DNA from: Nanobdellota archaeon
GTDB taxonomy: Archaea > Nanobdellota > Nanobdellia > Tiddalikarchaeales > Tiddalikarchaeaceae
Assembly: GCA_016931175.1 (NCBI GenBank)
Contig: JAFGFH010000006.1
Location: 1-64,000 of the forward strand
Reading direction: 5' to 3'
Length of the DNA stretch: 64,000 bases
Shown: positions 50,834 through 60,196 of the stretch, piece after piece
Layout of the letters: each line of letters opens with the position of its first letter
Numbering within the stretch: the first letter of the stretch is position 1
Notes under the pieces: generated by a model
What the model saw: only the letters and a program-made list of their open reading frames with translations
The model's database searches: none
What the model was told of the DNA's origin: nothing
Position numbers and translations under genes: made by a program

Positions 50834-50888
50834 TTTTAAAAAACATGATTTGTTTATGGAATTCATTAAAAATTGAGGTGGGATGCAA

Positions 50889-51056
50889 ATGTTGATTGTT
50901 AAGAAAGCTGCAAAGGAAGCTGCTAAGAAACTAAACGTAAGATTCCCTGACAGTTCAATTGACGGATTGGACAAGATAGTCATGGATATGTTGAAAGCAG
51001 CAACTGACAGAGCAAAGAAGAACGGAAGAGTCACACTTAAAGAGTTCGACTTTTAA
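50889..51056 (+). CDS. Small histone-fold protein (DUF1931-like)
   Basis: 55 residues from ATG 50889. GAGGTG (50876-50881) lies at the right distance for this ATG; the in-frame ATG at 50883 is too close. The sequence LIVKKAAKEAAKKLNVRFP, then GLDKIVMDMLKAATDRAKKN and GRVTLKEFDF follows the helix-strand-helix pattern of a single histone fold, closest in my memory to archaeal DUF1931 proteins. Those are about twice as long when two folds are joined; this is a minimal single fold. Probably DNA-binding, possibly as a dimer. Abundant expression is suggested by the strong promoter and Shine-Dalgarno. Confidence 0.7.
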   Translation: MLIVKKAAKEAAKKLNVRFPDSSIDGLDKIVMDMLKAATDRAKKNGRVTLKEFDF

Positions 51057-51067
51057 ACTTATATATT

Positions 51068-51098
51068 AGATTTTTTTATTTTTCTATTTTTATTTTTA
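51068..51098 (+). terminator. T-rich terminator after the histone-fold gene
   Basis: Four T-tracts in a row (T7, T5, T5, T5 with single-base breaks) start 12 bp after the stop codon. Oligo-T tracts are the normal archaeal termination signal. They overlap the 3' end of the minus-strand MIP18-like gene, which they would encode as Lys/Ile-rich residues. Confidence 0.55.
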
Positions 51099-51309
51099 CT
51101 TTATTAATGCCTTTAACTGATTTAACAGCTTTTTCAATCTCTGTAATAAAATATGAAATCATAGGGCAATAAGGAGAGGTTGGTTTGAATAATACTTCTG
51201 CACTATCATCCTTTATTGTTATCTTCTTTACCAATCCCAAGTCGTAGATGTTAACTCCTATGTGGGGGTCTATTATTTTTTTCAGTTTAGTTATTATCTT
51301 ATTTTTCAT
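51076..51309 (-). CDS. MIP18/PaaD-like (DUF59) iron-sulfur assembly protein
   Basis: 77 residues. The family signature DPHIGVNIYDLGLVKKITI is at about residues 14-32, followed by SPYCPMISYFITEIEKAV with the conserved cysteine. Archaeal DUF59 proteins act in Fe-S cluster maturation. Its start overlaps the rqcH stop by 4 bp, so they share a transcript. Confidence 0.85.
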   Translation of the reverse strand: MKNKIITKLKKIIDPHIGVNIYDLGLVKKITIKDDSAEVLFKPTSPYCPMISYFITEIEKAVKSVKGINKVKIKIEK

Positions 51310-53252
51310 AATCCTATCATTGAATCTCCAGGTATGAAGTGAAGAAACTCTTCACTAGTGAAAGCTCTCTTGTCAAACATTGACATTAATCTTTTGCTTA
51401 CCTTTCCAGGATTAATGCTGCCTGGTGTTAAACTAACACTATTCTCGCACTGCTTGTACATTAATTCAGAAGGTCCTGCTATAACCTCGCCATTACTCGT
51501 GTAACCTATCCTTAACTCAGGCCATAATCCCCTGAAGTATTCCTTCTCTCCTTTTATTATGAACGAGCCGTGAGCAACGTATTCACCGCTCGGAGCAGTC
51601 TTAGTGACTTGTTCTTTTGAAACAGAGAAGACATCGGTTGGTATGTTCTCCCTCCAAGCCCTGCTGTAAGAAGCGATGAACTGTGCAGCTTCCTGCTTGT
51701 CTTGGTTCTCTGCGTTCTTGCCGTCTTTCAAAATTCCGAAGGGAGAGCCTGCAATACTAGCATGAAATATTAAATCATTATCTTCAGCAACTTTCTTAAC
51801 CAATATCTCGTTCTGGGTAGCGTCTTTTCCGCAAACTAATAAGAAGTTATTGCTCGTCTTCAACCACCTATACTTATTATACCATTTCTCTTCAATTTTC
51901 TTCTTCTCAATTATTTTATTAACCTCTTCAACTCCTTTCTCCTCAACGTGATTAATCTTCTCCCTGGTCTGATTAATACTGTCTTCAGTGCCGTCTATCT
52001 TGGCTTTTAATTTCTTGCTCTTCTCAAAGAATTCCTGCGCTAATTCAGTAGCATTAGTTGATAAGCTGACAGTGAACTCTTGCCCTTCTATTATTAATGT
52101 AATTGTTCCATCCTCTTCATTTATTGACTTAATCGATTGTGCTTCAACACTCCCGTTTTCATTATCCTTTTCAACCATTGCCTTTATAGTATTCCAATCC
52201 ACGTTGCTCTTATTGGCTTGTTTAATCTTTGTAATAATAGTATTGATTAAGTCATAGTTTGCAAAGACAAGCTCTCCCAGTTTAGCCAGCCTCTTGCTTT
52301 CTTCTTCCAAGAATTTAAGATTCTCTTCCTGCTGTTCCAGCCTGTTCTCTAACTGGTTAATCTTGTTGTCATAACTCTTCTGCGCAGCCTCTTCATGCTC
52401 TGTTTTCTGAGACTCTGAGTAATAGTAATCGTTTGCTTCGTTATAAGTCTCGAAGAATTTGAACTCACAGTCTTGGTAAGACTTGAAAGGGAAAGGGCTG
52501 AAGTTAATAATGTTTTTTTCTTTTATTATAACGCAAGGCCTTATGTTCATGTAATGCTTTACGCTCTTATACATGAGGAAGAAGATTTCAAATAATTTGT
52601 CAATCTCTTGGCAGCTCACCAGTCCTGGACTGGCATTCTTATCCAATTCTGCAAGAGTGCATAACTCTTCAGCGTATTTGCCGCCTAATCCTATGTCAAT
52701 TGCTAAACTCTTAACTATGGACTCCTTATCGCTTCCTTTTATAACGCGTTTGAACTCAATATTATCTATATATTCTTCATGAAACTTTGGCGCTGGCAGT
52801 TCGTAAGCTTCTCCTGGTCTTATAACTCTGTCTTTTACCTTAATGAATCTTAAAGAGTTAATTATAACGCCTTCTTCATTGCAGATAACTATGTTGCCTT
52901 TATTGAATAATTCAATAATAATCTTGAAAAATTCCTCTCCTCTCTTAATCTTGAATATTACCACTCTTTCAAAGGAAGGCTGTTCAATATCCTGAATTAT
53001 TGAACCGTTCATGTATTTCCTCATAACCATAGTGAACATGCTGGGTTGTTCAACAACTTCTCTCTTAAAATCAGTTAAGTGAATGCACTCGCCTCTCAAG
53101 GCTCTTAATACAACCTTGCCGTATTTTGAACTGTAAATCTTTATTAACAATTCGCCTTCAGGAGTGTTGTAAAACTTTTCAATCCTGGAATTGTTTAACT
53201 CTTTCAATTCATTAACGATTACTTTTATGTCAAACCCGGATTGTGGAATCAT
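51306..53252 (-). CDS. rqcH: RqcH/NEMF family ribosome quality control protein
   Basis: 648 residues: NFACT-N domain (IPQSGFDIKVIVNELKEL at the start), a HhH region, a long coiled coil (QLENRLEQQEENLKFLEEES to about 480) and NFACT-R (KYRWLKTSNNFLLVCGKDA, then FHASIAGSPFGILKDG). Proteins of this family bind split large ribosomal subunits carrying stalled nascent chains and recruit tRNA-Ala for tailing. The archaeal protein is often labelled fibronectin-binding-like. Divergent from polB. Confidence 0.88.
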   Translation of the reverse strand: MIPQSGFDIKVIVNELKELNNSRIEKFYNTPEGELLIKIYSSKYGKVVLRALRGECIHLTDFKREVVEQPSMFTMVMRKYMNGSIIQDIEQPSFERVVIFKIKRGEEFFKIIIELFNKGNIVICNEEGVIINSLRFIKVKDRVIRPGEAYELPAPKFHEEYIDNIEFKRVIKGSDKESIVKSLAIDIGLGGKYAEELCTLAELDKNASPGLVSCQEIDKLFEIFFLMYKSVKHYMNIRPCVIIKEKNIINFSPFPFKSYQDCEFKFFETYNEANDYYYSESQKTEHEEAAQKSYDNKINQLENRLEQQEENLKFLEEESKRLAKLGELVFANYDLINTIITKIKQANKSNVDWNTIKAMVEKDNENGSVEAQSIKSINEEDGTITLIIEGQEFTVSLSTNATELAQEFFEKSKKLKAKIDGTEDSINQTREKINHVEEKGVEEVNKIIEKKKIEEKWYNKYRWLKTSNNFLLVCGKDATQNEILVKKVAEDNDLIFHASIAGSPFGILKDGKNAENQDKQEAAQFIASYSRAWRENIPTDVFSVSKEQVTKTAPSGEYVAHGSFIIKGEKEYFRGLWPELRIGYTSNGEVIAGPSELMYKQCENSVSLTPGSINPGKVSKRLMSMFDKRAFTSEEFLHFIPGDSMIGL

Positions 53253-53293
53253 TTACCTAAATTATTAATACTACATACTTTTATAATTAACTT

Positions 53294-55756
53294 ATGGTAG
53301 AGTTAGAATTTGAGGTTATTAACAGTTCTGCTGAAGAGCACGCCGTCTTATTATACGGCGTTACTAAGGAAGGGTTGAGGGTTATTGCAAGGGACGAGTC
53401 AATGCCTTTATACTTTCTTGTTCTTACTGATGAAACCGTTGACGTTGAGGCTTTAATCTTCCAAATAAACAGTTTAATCGCTAGGGAGGGCAAGATTGAA
53501 TGCAGTGTTGTTAAGACTGAAAAAATTGAGCATAAATTGTTAGGCGAGAAGAAAACTTTTCTTAAGGTCTTAGTGAACAATTCCAAGGCTTTGAATGTTA
53601 TAAGCAGTATGGTGAAGCGGTTAGAGGGCGTTGTTAGGACTTACGAGAAGGAGGTGAACCATGCCAAGAAGTACTTGTTTGACAATAAGATTACTCCTTT
53701 AACAAGCGTTTCAGTAAAGGGTGAGAAATTAATTCCTCCTCCCGGCATTGATTACTATATTGAGGTTGAAGAGATAAGTTCTGTTGAATCTGACAGCGTA
53801 AAACATAACATCTTATGCTTTGACATAGAAACATACAACCCTAACGGTGTGAGCGAAGTATCCTCTGACCCTGTAGTTATGATTAGTTACGCTTCAACAA
53901 AAGGAAGCAGGGGAGTATTGACGTGGAAGAAGACTGGCAGAAAATTTGCCAAGGTTTTAAGTAATGAGAAGGAGATGATAAAAGAATTTGTTAAAATAAT
54001 TAATTCAGAAAAACCGTCCTTTTTAGTGTCTTATAATGGTGACAATTTTGACCTGCCTTATTTAAAGGAGAGGGCTAAAATTAATAAAGCAGTTTTCAAA
54101 CTAGGATGGGATGGTTCAAGCGTTAAGTTCAAGAATAGGGGAGTGAGGGGTTCTTCAGCAACTATTACCGGCTTGGTTAATATTGACTTGTACCCTTTCA
54201 TTGCTACTAGTATGGGAACTTACTTGAAGACTGACACTTACACTCTTAATGCAGTATGTGAAGAACTGCTTGGAGAGTGCAAGGAAGACTTTGACATCAT
54301 GCTTCTAAAAGAGTTTTGGGATAAAGGAGATATTGACAAATTACTGGATTATTCTTTGCGCGATGCTGAAATAACCCTTAAACTCGCGGACAAGGTTCTT
54401 CCGTTATTATTCGAGCTCACGCGCATTGTTGGAGTATTACCAGAGTACGTTTGCAGGAGCGGCTTCTCCAGTATTGTTGAGAATTATTTGATGAAGGAGA
54501 CGAGGTATTTTAACGAGGTTATCCTGCGCAAACCTTCAAGAGAGGAATTAACATTGCGTTTCAGGCAGACTTACAAGGGGGGTTTCGTCTTCGAGCCGGT
54601 TCCAGGATTTTACGAGAACATTGCAGTCTTTGACTTCAGAAGCCTTTATCCTAGTATAATAGTTGCTCATAATATTTGCCCGACTACTTTGAACGCGAAG
54701 GGCAGGGACGTTCACGTAAGCCCTGAAATACTTGTGAATAATCAAGAGGTTAGTTTCAGGTTCGCGAAGAGCCCCAAAGGTTTTATTCCAACGCTTATTA
54801 AGGACTTGATTGAGCGCAGAGCTAATGTTAAGTCAATACTTAAGAAGATAGATAAGAGTGATGATGATTATAGTATTTTAAGCGCGAGGCAGAACGCTAT
54901 TAAGATTCTTGCAAACGCAACTTACGGCTACTTGGGTTTCCCGCAGGCAAGGTGGTATTCCTTGGAGTGCGCTGCGAGCATTACTGCATGGGGCAGGCAG
55001 TATATTAATAATGTTATCAAGCGCGCGGAGATTGCAGGATTAAAAGTGTTATACGGCGACACTGACTCCTGCTTTTTCATATTACCGAAGCCGGATGTTA
55101 ATTCAGCGATGGAGTTCGTGGCTAAGGTGAATAAGAACCTGCCTGAAATGATGGAGTTGCAGTTCGAGGGTTTTTTCAAGACAGGATTATTCGTGTCCAA
55201 GAAAGGGCAGAGTACTGGTGCGAAGAAGAAGTACGCTTTATGCAATGATAGGAATGAATTAACTGTTAAAGGCTTTGAACTAGTGCGCAGGGATTGGAGT
55301 ATTATTGCCAAAGAGTTGCAGGAAAATATATTGAAGAAGGTCTTAACTGAGAAGGATTTCAAAGGAGCTTTGAAGTTGTTGCAGGAAAAGATTAATGATG
55401 TTAAGAATAACAAACCGCCTGTTGAAGAATTCGTTATAACCACGAGGATGACTAAGGACGTTAAGAGTTATGACAGCCTCGGACCCCACGTTAGCGCTGC
55501 TATGAAGGCTAAGAAGAACGGCAAGTCAATAACAAGCGGCATGCTGATTAATTACGTAATCGTTAAAGGGAAAGGGAGTATAAGCGAGCGCAGTTACTTG
55601 ATTGACGACGTGGTAGAGAAGGGTTTAATTCCTGACAGCGACTATTACATAGAACACCAGTTAATACCAAGCGTTGAAGAAATACTTAAAGTAGTCGGAT
55701 TCAAAGAAGAAGACATTATAAAAAAAGAACAGAAGACACTGGAGGGATTCATGTAA
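53294..55756 (+). CDS. polB: Family B DNA polymerase
   Basis: 820 residues. Exonuclease motifs: FDIETYN (ExoI), YNGDNFDLPYL (ExoII), YSLRDAEITLKL (ExoIII). Polymerase motifs: DFRSLYPSII (A), KILANATYGYLG (B) and YGDTDSCF (C). All catalytic carboxylates are present. No intein is inserted at any of these sites, where archaeal PolB often carries one. The replicative or repair polymerase of the cell. The stop overlaps the ATG of the DUF357 gene by one base. Confidence 0.95.
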   Translation: MVELEFEVINSSAEEHAVLLYGVTKEGLRVIARDESMPLYFLVLTDETVDVEALIFQINSLIAREGKIECSVVKTEKIEHKLLGEKKTFLKVLVNNSKALNVISSMVKRLEGVVRTYEKEVNHAKKYLFDNKITPLTSVSVKGEKLIPPPGIDYYIEVEEISSVESDSVKHNILCFDIETYNPNGVSEVSSDPVVMISYASTKGSRGVLTWKKTGRKFAKVLSNEKEMIKEFVKIINSEKPSFLVSYNGDNFDLPYLKERAKINKAVFKLGWDGSSVKFKNRGVRGSSATITGLVNIDLYPFIATSMGTYLKTDTYTLNAVCEELLGECKEDFDIMLLKEFWDKGDIDKLLDYSLRDAEITLKLADKVLPLLFELTRIVGVLPEYVCRSGFSSIVENYLMKETRYFNEVILRKPSREELTLRFRQTYKGGFVFEPVPGFYENIAVFDFRSLYPSIIVAHNICPTTLNAKGRDVHVSPEILVNNQEVSFRFAKSPKGFIPTLIKDLIERRANVKSILKKIDKSDDDYSILSARQNAIKILANATYGYLGFPQARWYSLECAASITAWGRQYINNVIKRAEIAGLKVLYGDTDSCFFILPKPDVNSAMEFVAKVNKNLPEMMELQFEGFFKTGLFVSKKGQSTGAKKKYALCNDRNELTVKGFELVRRDWSIIAKELQENILKKVLTEKDFKGALKLLQEKINDVKNNKPPVEEFVITTRMTKDVKSYDSLGPHVSAAMKAKKNGKSITSGMLINYVIVKGKGSISERSYLIDDVVEKGLIPDSDYYIEHQLIPSVEEILKVVGFKEEDIIKKEQKTLEGFM

Positions 55757-56040
55757 TGGGAGCAAAGCAAGAGTTAAAGGAGCAAATCACTAAGCACACC
55801 TTAGTTATGAATAATGTCTTCAAGAATATCCGGTTATTAATGAAAGAAGAACAATTCAAGGAGTTGTACAACTTAGCTCTTGCATACTTTGAAGACTCAA
55901 GGCATTTTTACAACAAGGACTTATATGTGCAGTCCTTCGAAGCATTAATCATATCTTGGGCGTATATTGATGCTGGGCTCAAGCTTGACGTGTTCGAACT
56001 CACAGATGATAAACTAAAGGAATACTTCACTAATGATTAA
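55756..56040 (+). CDS. DUF357 family protein
   Basis: 94 residues, all-helical: ELKEQITKHTLVMNNVFKNI, then LYNLALAYFEDSRHFYNKDL and SFEALIISWAYIDAGLKLD, the DUF357 pattern. Function unknown; its one-base overlap with polB suggests a link to replication. It overlaps the Nudix gene tail to tail by 11 bp. Confidence 0.8.
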   Translation: MGAKQELKEQITKHTLVMNNVFKNIRLLMKEEQFKELYNLALAYFEDSRHFYNKDLYVQSFEALIISWAYIDAGLKLDVFELTDDKLKEYFTND

Positions 56041-56440
56041 TTAACCTGTTGACTTGTTCTAAGAGTTTCTTCTGCTCCGGGAACTCTAACAATTTCATTG
56101 CAGTCTCGTAATCAACCCATTTGTAGTGGTTGTGCTCGCTGCTGAGCGTTACTAACTCATCGCTCGCCTTTGCCAGAAAGCAGCTCACTTCAGCACTAAT
56201 ATAATTAAGGTTTTTCAAGTAATTGTAAGAATAGTTGAAAGGGACAACCTTGATGTCAGTAATGTTCAAACCAGTCTCCTGGTTAACTTCTCGCACAGCC
56301 GCGTCCATGATGCCCTCACTACTTTCAGCCTCTCCCCTAACAAACTCCCAACCATTCCACCAATTATTCTTATGCAGTATCAAGAACTTAACACTATCAT
56401 AGTTTTTCCTGTAAATTGCGCAGCAAACCTTCTCAACCAT
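56030..56440 (-). CDS. Nudix hydrolase
   Basis: 136 residues from ATG 56440 (MVEKVCCAIYRKN); a longer frame from 56488 would overlap the divergent polX start. The Nudix box is complete: GEAESSEGIMDAAV, then REVNQETGLNI. It hydrolyses a nucleoside diphosphate linked to another group; the asymmetric Ap4A hydrolase-like pattern (NWWNGWEFVRGEA) suggests dinucleoside polyphosphates, with 8-oxo-dGTP cleaning also possible given the polymerase neighbours. Confidence 0.85.
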   Translation of the reverse strand: MVEKVCCAIYRKNYDSVKFLILHKNNWWNGWEFVRGEAESSEGIMDAAVREVNQETGLNITDIKVVPFNYSYNYLKNLNYISAEVSCFLAKASDELVTLSSEHNHYKWVDYETAMKLLEFPEQKKLLEQVNRLINH

Positions 56441-56476
56441 TAAATTTAATATTATCCGCTTAATAATATAAGATTT

Positions 56477-58153
56477 GTGAACAACCACGAAGTGGCAAGA
56501 ATATTATACAATATCAGTGTTATTCTTGACGTTAAAGGAGAGGACCGTTTCAAGGCAGTGGCTTACAGGAGAGCCTCGCGTTTTGTTGACTCAATGGAGC
56601 AGGATATTAACACTGTTGAAGACTTGGACGCTTTGCCTACAATAGGAGAAGGCATTGAGAAGAAGATTAAAGACATGCTTAAGACAGGCAAATCATCTTA
56701 TTACGAGAAGCTCAAAAAATCTTTGCCAATTAATTTCGAGGACTTAATATCAATACCAGGAGTTGGACCTAAGACAATAGCCAAATTGTACAAGAAGCTT
56801 GGAATAAAGAATAGAAAGGAATTATTAGAAGCTGCCAAGAATAAGAAAATAAGGAAGATTGAAGGGCTTGGTTCAGTGATCGAGCAGAACATTAAAGAGA
56901 ACATAGGCTTCCAGAAAAAAAGCAGCTCGAGAAGGTTATTAATAGAAGGAGTGCAGGCAAGCGAGGAGATAATAAATGAGTTGAAGATGAGCAAACTCGT
57001 TGAGAACGTAAGCGTAGCGGGAAGCGTAAGAAGAATGAAAGACACGATAGGAGATATTGACATCATATGCACAAGCAACCACGCTGATAAACTAATGGAT
57101 TACTTCACAAACATGTTAACTGTTAAGAAAGTAATTGCTGAAGGAGAAACCAAGTCCAGCATTAAATTATACAATAATCTGCAAGTGGACCTTCGCGTAG
57201 TAAAGCCTGACGAGTACGGCAGCGCCTTACAGCACTTCACAGGAAGCAAAGACCATAATATAGTCCTCAGGAAACTAGCAATCAAGAAAGGATTAAAGAT
57301 TAACGAGTACGGAACCTTTAAAGGAGAAAAGAGAGTTGTCGGACAGACTGAGGAAAGCGTTTACAAAGCATTAAACATGCAGTATATTCCGCCGGAGTTA
57401 AGAGAGAACAAGGGAGAGATAGAGCTTGCTTTGAAGAATAAGATTCCAAAACTGGTTGAACTAAAAAACATTCAAGGCGAGTTCCACGTTCACTCGAAAT
57501 GGAGCGACGGCTTGAACAGTATAAAAGAAATCGCTGACTATTGCAGGAAAAAGATGAAATACTCCTTTATCGGCATCGCAGACCATACAGGTTCATTACA
57601 AATCGCTAACGCTTTAAATATTAGAAATATAAAAAAGAGAACGGTTGAGATAAGAGAGTTGAACAAGGCTTACAAAGACTTCAAAGTGCTTAACTGCGCT
57701 GAAGCGAATATTAAAACAAGCGGCAGACTCGACTTACCTGATGACGTGCTTTCAAAATTCGACTTCGTGATAGCTTCAATCCATCATGGTTTCACGCTCA
57801 GCAAGCAGGAGATGACTGAGCGTTTGCTGAAGGTATTAGACAACCCGTATGTTAAAGCTTTAGGCCATCCCACTGGCAGGAAACTATTAAGAAGACAAGG
57901 TTACGAGTACGATTACGAGAAAATCTTCAGGAAAGCAGCGGAGAAGAACATATTTTTAGAGATTGACTCCTTCCCTGACAGGATGGACTTGAACGATGAA
58001 CTTTCAAGATTGGCAAAGGATTGCGGCGTCAAGTTCATAATCAGCACTGACGCTCACAGCTTAGCACACTTAGACTATATACAGTATGGTGTTGGAGTAG
58101 CGAGGCGCGCAGGACTAACAAAGAAAGACGTGTTCAACACTAAGCGTTTCTAG
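56477..58153 (+). CDS. polX: Family X DNA polymerase with PHP domain
   Basis: 558 residues from GTG 56477; the next Met lies well within the first helical domain. Order: an 8-kDa HhH domain (PTIGEGIEKKI, then IPGVGPKTIAKLYKKLGI), palm with AGSVRR and GDIDIIC metal-binding residues, VDLRVV as the third carboxylate, thumb, then a PHP domain (FHVHSKWSDG, GIADHT, ASIHHGF, ALGHPTGR and DAHS). The PHP domain should give 3'-5' exonuclease and AP-endonuclease activity. Likely a base-excision repair enzyme. Confidence 0.93.
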   Translation: MNNHEVARILYNISVILDVKGEDRFKAVAYRRASRFVDSMEQDINTVEDLDALPTIGEGIEKKIKDMLKTGKSSYYEKLKKSLPINFEDLISIPGVGPKTIAKLYKKLGIKNRKELLEAAKNKKIRKIEGLGSVIEQNIKENIGFQKKSSSRRLLIEGVQASEEIINELKMSKLVENVSVAGSVRRMKDTIGDIDIICTSNHADKLMDYFTNMLTVKKVIAEGETKSSIKLYNNLQVDLRVVKPDEYGSALQHFTGSKDHNIVLRKLAIKKGLKINEYGTFKGEKRVVGQTEESVYKALNMQYIPPELRENKGEIELALKNKIPKLVELKNIQGEFHVHSKWSDGLNSIKEIADYCRKKMKYSFIGIADHTGSLQIANALNIRNIKKRTVEIRELNKAYKDFKVLNCAEANIKTSGRLDLPDDVLSKFDFVIASIHHGFTLSKQEMTERLLKVLDNPYVKALGHPTGRKLLRRQGYEYDYEKIFRKAAEKNIFLEIDSFPDRMDLNDELSRLAKDCGVKFIISTDAHSLAHLDYIQYGVGVARRAGLTKKDVFNTKRF

Positions 58154-58994
58154 CTTCCTTAATTAAGAAGTCCCTTGCCTTTATCTGGTTAGGAGTTAAC
58201 AATACACGCATCCCATCGTTCAAGTCTGCAGGAGCTATCTTCTTAAAACCAGTAACGTCCCTTACCAAGACTTCAGGAGTGTTTCCTAATACTGAAATAG
58301 TATGATTTTTTGTAGTATTATTAATGTCTTTTAACAGCCAAGTGCTTGGAGGCAAAACGTTAAGTTCAGCATCAGGCAAAGAACTGTAACTATCATTGCA
58401 TTCACCTAAATAGATTAAGTTATTTCCTTCAAAGACGTACCTTTTATCATCAAAGCTTCTCGCAGTTAACTTATACCTGGTATTATCAAAAGGGTTTCTT
58501 TCAATAACACTCGAGTCTTCATATTCTTGCAGCAAATCATCAAGCTTGCCAATAACCTTCTCCTTGTCCTTGAAGGTTTGAACATTTAACTCTTCAAGAA
58601 TTTCATCACGCGTAACGCCGTTAGTTAAGTTAGCGCTTATAGCTACAAGAACCTTGTCTTCCTCTCTTTCAAACTTTTTAACCTTGACAATATTATTATT
58701 AACGTAAGCAAGTGATTCTAAACTGTTCTCGTCAAATGTTTCGTTATACTCATCAGGGCTTAAGTAAACAGTATCAGCAGGGAGGCCGGCGTTGTGATTA
58801 TTATCCAGTGTTAAAAGATTATTATATGTAGAGTTAGCCTTATACCAGTAAGTCTTCTCTCCTAATTTCTCTCCCATATAATTAACAGTGCCTATTATCC
58901 CAGCACTTAACAGTAATGGAGGGAAGAAGATTCCTGCAACTAATGAGATTAAAGTAGATGCTATCTTAGCCTTATTCTTTAATGAACCTGTCAT
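58140..58994 (-). CDS. Membrane-anchored unknown protein
   Basis: 284 residues: one or two N-terminal hydrophobic segments (TLISLVAGIFFPPLLLSAGI) and a ~240-residue domain with NVT/NLT/NNT glycosylation sequons, suggesting an extracellular location. An internal helical part with TRDEILEELNVQTF and KEKVIGKLDDLLQEYEDSSV could be a small winged-helix-like fold, which would argue the opposite. No family recognised. It overlaps polX tail to tail by 14 bp. Confidence 0.55.
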   Translation of the reverse strand: MTGSLKNKAKIASTLISLVAGIFFPPLLLSAGIIGTVNYMGEKLGEKTYWYKANSTYNNLLTLDNNHNAGLPADTVYLSPDEYNETFDENSLESLAYVNNNIVKVKKFEREEDKVLVAISANLTNGVTRDEILEELNVQTFKDKEKVIGKLDDLLQEYEDSSVIERNPFDNTRYKLTARSFDDKRYVFEGNNLIYLGECNDSYSSLPDAELNVLPPSTWLLKDINNTTKNHTISVLGNTPEVLVRDVTGFKKIAPADLNDGMRVLLTPNQIKARDFLIKEARNA

Positions 58995-59074
58995 AACGTG
59001 TTATTAGAACGAGATTTTTGTTTTTAAAAAGATTTTCATAAGAGTTAAAAAGCTTTAATACCACTTTTTTAGTT

Positions 59075-60196
59075 ATGAGAAAAGCACTTTTTTACTTATT
59101 AATCTTTGCCTGTTTTAGTATTGTTTTCGCAGCTCCTGAGGTAACCATTTCTTCAATAACATTATCCGATTCAACGATTAATACTGGAGAAAGTGCGGGG
59201 ATAACATTTACTGTAACTAATACTGGTGACAGGGATTTGACGAGTATAGGAATTGTTTTAAACTCTGATTTGAACCTTGCACGAACAACTTTTAGTTTTG
59301 ATGATATTGAGATTGGAGAGTCAAGGCAAATCTCAACCTCTTTCTCTGCACCGGTTGGTTTGTCAAGCGGGACGTATTCAATATCGATTAGTGTTAGTTT
59401 TAACATTGGGGACCAGAAGTACAGCAACCAAGCAGGAGCTTTAGTTAATGTTTTGAGCACTAATTACTTGGTTGTTTCAAGTTATACCAGCAACTTAGTA
59501 ATAGATGATTATACGAGTTTTAATTTGAACGTTACTAACCAGGGAAACACTGATTTGAACAACTTGCTTGTTGATTTAATCCTGCCTGACGGTTTCGTAC
59601 CAACACCAGGCTCCCAGTTTTACATTAATTCATTAAGCGTTGGTGAGAGCAAATTGTTAACAACCAACGTTTTCATTGAGAGAGGCATAGAGCCTGATTC
59701 TTACCAGTTCACTATTTCAAAATCAGCCGAAGGTTACATTGATTCTGACACGCTTAATGTTATAGTAACAGGAACTCCAGTATTATCATTCAGCGGCGTC
59801 AATTTGGACCCTGAGATTCCAGTGTCCGGGACTGCTCAAACAATAAGCGTGCAGTTCGAGAATATTGGCAGCGGCAAAGCTTACAACGTTGTGGCAAAAT
59901 TATTGCTGGAACAAGACGTTGTCGGCGTAACCACTGAGTATTTAGGAACACTTGACCGCGACGACTTAACCAGTGCAATCTTTGACATTCAAACACCATT
60001 AACTAAAAGTTTGAAAGGAGCAGTAACAATAACTTATAATGACGCTTCAGGAGTTTCAAACAGTATAACGCAAGACTTAAATTTTGATGTTGTCCAAGCT
60101 GAAAGCATCTCCGTAACCACTCTCTTAATCGTTGGTGCAGTAATCGCAGTAATAGCTTACCTTGCTTACAAGCGCTTCTATAAGAAGAAAAAATGA
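59075..60196 (+). CDS. Secreted CARDB-like protein of an ABC export cluster
   Basis: 373 residues: signal peptide (KALFYLLIFACFSIVFAA), three Ig-like/CARDB-type repeats (phrases such as ITFTVTNTGDRDLTSIGI, FNLNVTNQGNTDLNNLLV and ISVQFENIGSGKAYNVVA) and a C-terminal membrane helix (TLLIVGAVIAVIAYLAYKRF) with basic end. It overlaps the first permease by 4 bp. In this position bacteria have the MacA adaptor; here this protein could be the outer partner of the transporter. Confidence 0.8.
   Translation: MRKALFYLLIFACFSIVFAAPEVTISSITLSDSTINTGESAGITFTVTNTGDRDLTSIGIVLNSDLNLARTTFSFDDIEIGESRQISTSFSAPVGLSSGTYSISISVSFNIGDQKYSNQAGALVNVLSTNYLVVSSYTSNLVIDDYTSFNLNVTNQGNTDLNNLLVDLILPDGFVPTPGSQFYINSLSVGESKLLTTNVFIERGIEPDSYQFTISKSAEGYIDSDTLNVIVTGTPVLSFSGVNLDPEIPVSGTAQTISVQFENIGSGKAYNVVAKLLLEQDVVGVTTEYLGTLDRDDLTSAIFDIQTPLTKSLKGAVTITYNDASGVSNSITQDLNFDVVQAESISVTTLLIVGAVIAVIAYLAYKRFYKKKK

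Larger units (their letters stand above)
50499..50888. other. 390-bp intergenic region with promoters and repeats
   Basis: It has no convincing protein-coding frame. Going rightwards: pyrimidine-purine tract 50499-50520; direct repeat GTTACTGT (50521-50528, 50552-50559); the 15-mer shared with the S-layer leader (50591-50605); a minus-strand TATA box (about 50622-50635); palindrome TTTAAC-T-GTTAAA (50643-50655); direct repeat ATTATCATA (50671-50679 and 50738-50746) in a very AT-rich stretch; the histone-fold gene TATA (50807-50815); and palindrome TTAAC-C-GTTAA (50823-50833). The minus-strand promoter could drive a short RNA antisense to the end of the regulator gene. Confidence 0.5.

Noticed and set aside
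53294-55756. Intein in DNA polymerase B
   Set aside because: Motifs A, B and C are uninterrupted and the length is normal for an intein-free enzyme.
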